Shown here: positions 61,764-64,000 of the stretch, piece by piece | Layout: every line of letters starts with the position of its first letter | Numbering within the stretch: the first letter of the stretch is position 1 | From: Betaproteobacteria bacterium RIFCSPLOWO2_02_FULL_63_19 | GTDB taxonomy: Bacteria > Pseudomonadota > Gammaproteobacteria > Burkholderiales > SG8-39 | Reading direction: 5' to 3' | DNA length: 64,000 bases | Assembly (NCBI GenBank): GCA_001770415.1 | Contig: MEQX01000055.1 | Span: 21,828 to 85,827 of the forward strand | Translations under genes and position numbers: made by a program | The notes under the pieces: model-generated | What the model was told of the DNA's origin: nothing | Database searches by the model: none | Seen by the model: only the letters and a program-made list of their open reading frames with translations

Positions 61764-62657
61764 ATGGAGCTCTATCAACTGAAAACGTTTGCGGCAGTGG
61801 CCGAGACGGGACACCTGACCCGAGCGGCAGACCGCCTGCATATCAGTCAGCCGGCAGTCAGCGCACAGATCAAGGCGCTGGAGGAAACGCTGGATGTGCG
61901 ACTGTTCGAGCGCGGGCCCGGCGGCATGACATTGACCGGCGCAGGCGCACGCTTGCTGGAGCAGGCGTCGAAAGTGCTCGCGGCTGCCGAAGAAATGAGG
62001 AACGTCGCCAAATCGCTGAAGGGAGAAATCGCCGGCAGGCTGCGCATCGGGACCATCGGTGCTCCGGAGTTCATACGGCTGGGCGAGTTTTCCAGCCGCG
62101 CGGTGGAACGATTTCCGATGCTGGAGCTGGAATTTCACGCCGAAGTATCCGGCGCCGCGCTGGAAGCGGTCCGCGACGGCACATTCGACGCGAGCTTCTA
62201 CGTCGGCGATCTGGTGCATCCGAATGTCGGCGGTGTGAGACTGCGCCAGATGACGTTTCGCGTGGTCGGACCGGCCGCGTGGGCGAGTCGGGTCCAGCAC
62301 GCCGATTGGCCGGCCCTGGCGGCGATGCCATGGATACTGATGCCCCAGATCAGCACCCATAGCCAGTTGGCGCGGACGCTGTTCCGCGAGCATGGCGTCG
62401 AACCGATCAACGTCATCGAAGCTGATCAGGAATCGCTGATCGCGAACCTCGTCGTTTCGGGGGTGGGCATATCGCTGCTGCCAGATCCGCTCGTGCTGGA
62501 CATGCAGAGCGCGGGTCGCGTGTGCATTTCCGAAAAGACCGTTACACCGGCGACGCTCTGGTTCATCTATCTGCGCGAGCGCGCGAACGACCCGCTGATC
62601 AAGGGCGTCGTCGAGGTGATCCGGGCGCTGTGGAATAACGGTTCCAACCCGGTCTAG
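61764..62657 (+). CDS. LysR-family transcriptional regulator
   Basis: A 297-residue regulator. The winged helix is ELYQLKTFAAVAETGHLTRA, then ADRLHISQPAVSAQIKALEE (residues 2-60); the effector-binding domain starts near residue 90 (GRLRIGTIGAPEFIRLGEFS). LysR proteins usually regulate a divergent gene, which here is the DUF3563-like gene, but no operon of enzymes is adjacent, so the target is unknown. The ATG at 61764 is chosen by family N-terminus; GGGAA lies just upstream. Confidence 0.9.
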   Translation: MELYQLKTFAAVAETGHLTRAADRLHISQPAVSAQIKALEETLDVRLFERGPGGMTLTGAGARLLEQASKVLAAAEEMRNVAKSLKGEIAGRLRIGTIGAPEFIRLGEFSSRAVERFPMLELEFHAEVSGAALEAVRDGTFDASFYVGDLVHPNVGGVRLRQMTFRVVGPAAWASRVQHADWPALAAMPWILMPQISTHSQLARTLFREHGVEPINVIEADQESLIANLVVSGVGISLLPDPLVLDMQSAGRVCISEKTVTPATLWFIYLRERANDPLIKGVVEVIRALWNNGSNPV

Positions 62658-62712
62658 CGGGCTCGTCAAGGGTTCGCGGAGCGGGCCCGGAGATCCCGGA
62701 ACAAATCATCGC

Positions 62713-63762
62713 TCAGTGCGGTTCATCGATCTCGGCCGCCGACGCGCTGAATCCTTCGGTCAGTGCAAGTGCCACGGCGAGCAGCACAGGACCGAGGAAA
62801 ATACCGACAAAACCGAATGCGATCGCGCCGCCGAACACGCCCAGCGCAATCAGCAGGATCGGCAGACTGGCCGAACGGCTTATCAGCATCGGCTTGAGGA
62901 AGTTGTCCACGCTGCTGATCGCGAGCAGTCCCCAGGCGACCATGAACACCGCCCACCCCGTCGCGCCCTGGTCGTACAGCCAGAGAGCCGCGCCCCCCCA
63001 CACCAGAGGCGGCCCGATCGGGATCATCGATAGAAAGAACGTTGCGGCGGCCAGCAACATCGGCACCGGAACGCCCGCGATAAGAAAGCCGAGCAACGCC
63101 ACCAGCGCCTGGGCCGCGGCCGTGCCCACGATGCCGATCATGACGCCATTGACTGTGTTCTGCGTGAGCACCAGCATCTGCTCGCCCAGATCGCCGCCGA
63201 GCTTCTGGCTGAGCACGCGCAGCCGCGCGGCGAGCGTATTCCCGTCTCGATAAAGGAAGAATGCGACGAACAGCACCAATACGAGTTGCAGAAAGCCTTC
63301 TCCCGCAAGCGCGCCGGCGACGAGCAGGAACCGGCGAGTCGGATCGTATACCTGGCGCAGCAGCTGATAGAGTTCTTCGCGGCTATCGATAAGGCTTTGC
63401 CAGTAGGCATGAATCTGATCGCCGAACAGCGGTATGCTCCGTATCCACTCCGGCGGCGCGGTCTGAGCCCGTTCGATGAGCACACGAATGTTGGCGATCA
63501 GGGTGGGTGTGATCTCGGTCAAGCTCGCCGCGAGCAGCGCGGTCGGCAGCACCACCACCAGCGTCAGAAGCAGCGTCATCAGCAGCGCCGCAAGCCAGGC
63601 CCGATACTTCAGACGCGCGAGCAGCCAAGTGTACAACGGCCAGGACGTGATGCAGACGACCCCGGCGAAAAGTATCGCCGCGACGAACGGCTGCAGGATC
63701 AGCGCGCAGCCGATCGCCAGCAATGCAACCAATGCGATTCGGGCGAGCCGTCGGTTGTCCAT
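62713..63762 (-). CDS. AI-2E family (PerM-like) membrane protein
   Basis: A 349-residue membrane protein with about eight helices (ARIALVALLAIGCALILQPF at the start; LPTALLAASLTEITPTLIAN leads the periplasmic loop). The family motif region GVMIGIVGTAAAQALVALLG and the SMIPIGPPLVWGGAALWLYD segment are visible. Members are described as transporters of autoinducers, sodium or other solutes, but the substrate here is unknown. No partner gene is nearby; the 3' neighbour is the LysR gene, convergent. Confidence 0.85.
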   Translation of the reverse strand: MDNRRLARIALVALLAIGCALILQPFVAAILFAGVVCITSWPLYTWLLARLKYRAWLAALLMTLLLTLVVVLPTALLAASLTEITPTLIANIRVLIERAQTAPPEWIRSIPLFGDQIHAYWQSLIDSREELYQLLRQVYDPTRRFLLVAGALAGEGFLQLVLVLFVAFFLYRDGNTLAARLRVLSQKLGGDLGEQMLVLTQNTVNGVMIGIVGTAAAQALVALLGFLIAGVPVPMLLAAATFFLSMIPIGPPLVWGGAALWLYDQGATGWAVFMVAWGLLAISSVDNFLKPMLISRSASLPILLIALGVFGGAIAFGFVGIFLGPVLLAVALALTEGFSASAAEIDEPH

Positions 63763-64000
63763 TTGGCGGGGTTCAGACTCAACTCAACTGAGCAAGCGGC
63801 ACGAGGCGCAAATCCGCTGCGCGGTCCGCTGCAGATCGGCGCGCCAAGGCCGCAGCGCGATTCTACCGCAGCACCCGCGCAGTCGCGCCGGTGGCTTCTC
63901 TCGGGGGGCTGCCACGTCTTGAAAAGCCCGAAAACAACCCCAGCTAGGTTCCAGCGATCCCGCATCAAGTGCCCAGCCCTAAAACCTGACACCCAACGGA
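63763..64000. other. Right-hand edge, no feature seen
   Basis: 238 bases upstream of the AI-2E gene. No reading frame, RNA gene or repeat could be supported; it may hold that gene's promoter. Confidence 0.4.

Noticed and set aside
63699-63992. 97-codon minus-strand frame at the right edge
   Set aside because: Partly overlaps the AI-2E gene start and has no features.
1-64000. Search by eye for tRNA or rRNA genes
   Set aside because: No T-arm GTTCGANNC with cloverleaf context was found in any intergenic gap, and no rRNA-like sequence.

Overview
The window is a GC-rich, gene-dense stretch of chromosome from a betaproteobacterium. The assignment rests on gene order and content: recJ beside an RpfE-type gene and prfB, lolC-lolD-comEC, surE-pcm-nlpD-rpoS, a Bug-type tripartite tricarboxylate transporter, and linked modABC and tupBCA systems. 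Genus cannot be read from the sequence. I found no rRNA, tRNA, CRISPR array, prophage or intact insertion sequence; only one IS110-like tail and two copies of a small palindromic repeat mark mobile DNA.

Layout. 1-5 kb (minus): prfB with its in-frame stop and +1 frameshift site, a DUF1847 protein, a KTSC protein, a cyclophilin-like gene broken by a repeat array, recJ and an RpfE-like gene. 5-13.5 kb: lolC/lolD lipoprotein export, a DUF2062 protein, comEC, an alpha/beta hydrolase, a DUF4010 membrane protein and an orphan nucleotide-cyclase domain. 13.5-21 kb: an MtfA-like peptidase coupled to a DMT exporter, then relA, a CYTH-CHAD protein and polyphosphate:AMP phosphotransferase. 21-25 kb: surE-pcm-nlpD-rpoS, three of whose junctions overlap. 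25-34 kb: a DUF4382 lipoprotein, an IS110 remnant, and a minus-strand run moxR, DUF58, tgpA, mltB, yhhQ, the last four joined by overlaps, then a class II deacetylase-like gene. 34-41.6 kb: tesA-selU-hypothetical diverging from a ybbA/ybbP-like ABC pair, then rmuC and a divergent apt facing each other across the second repeat copy. 41.7-46.5 kb: a solute-binding-protein fragment, tctC-tctA-tctB, and a dicarboxylate/amino-acid symporter.

46.6-60.9 kb is a molybdenum/tungsten island. One arm (minus) holds moeA, mobA, fdhD and moaA. The other (plus) holds a short ModE-type regulator, modABC, then a divergent regulator with a periplasmic-binding-protein-like domain facing tupBC and tupA, then mobB, a second moeA, moaD, moaE, crcB and a DUF190 gene. 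Together they cover oxyanion uptake, most of molybdopterin synthesis, metal insertion, nucleotide attachment and formate dehydrogenase sulfuration; moaC and moaB/mog are not in view. A ModE-like box sits on the modA start, and two ATATG-N10-CATAT palindromes flank the regulator/tupB divergent region. The fluoride-channel genes are translationally overlapped with moaE.

61-64 kb: a DUF3563-like protein, a LysR regulator across an AT-rich gap, and an AI-2E family (PerM) membrane protein. The less ordinary signals are the two-copy palindromic array (1926-2043 and 41034-41106), a second pair of related long hairpins inside operons (31899-31942 and 37095-37146), the tungstate-type operator pair, and the moaE-crcB-DUF190 coupling.
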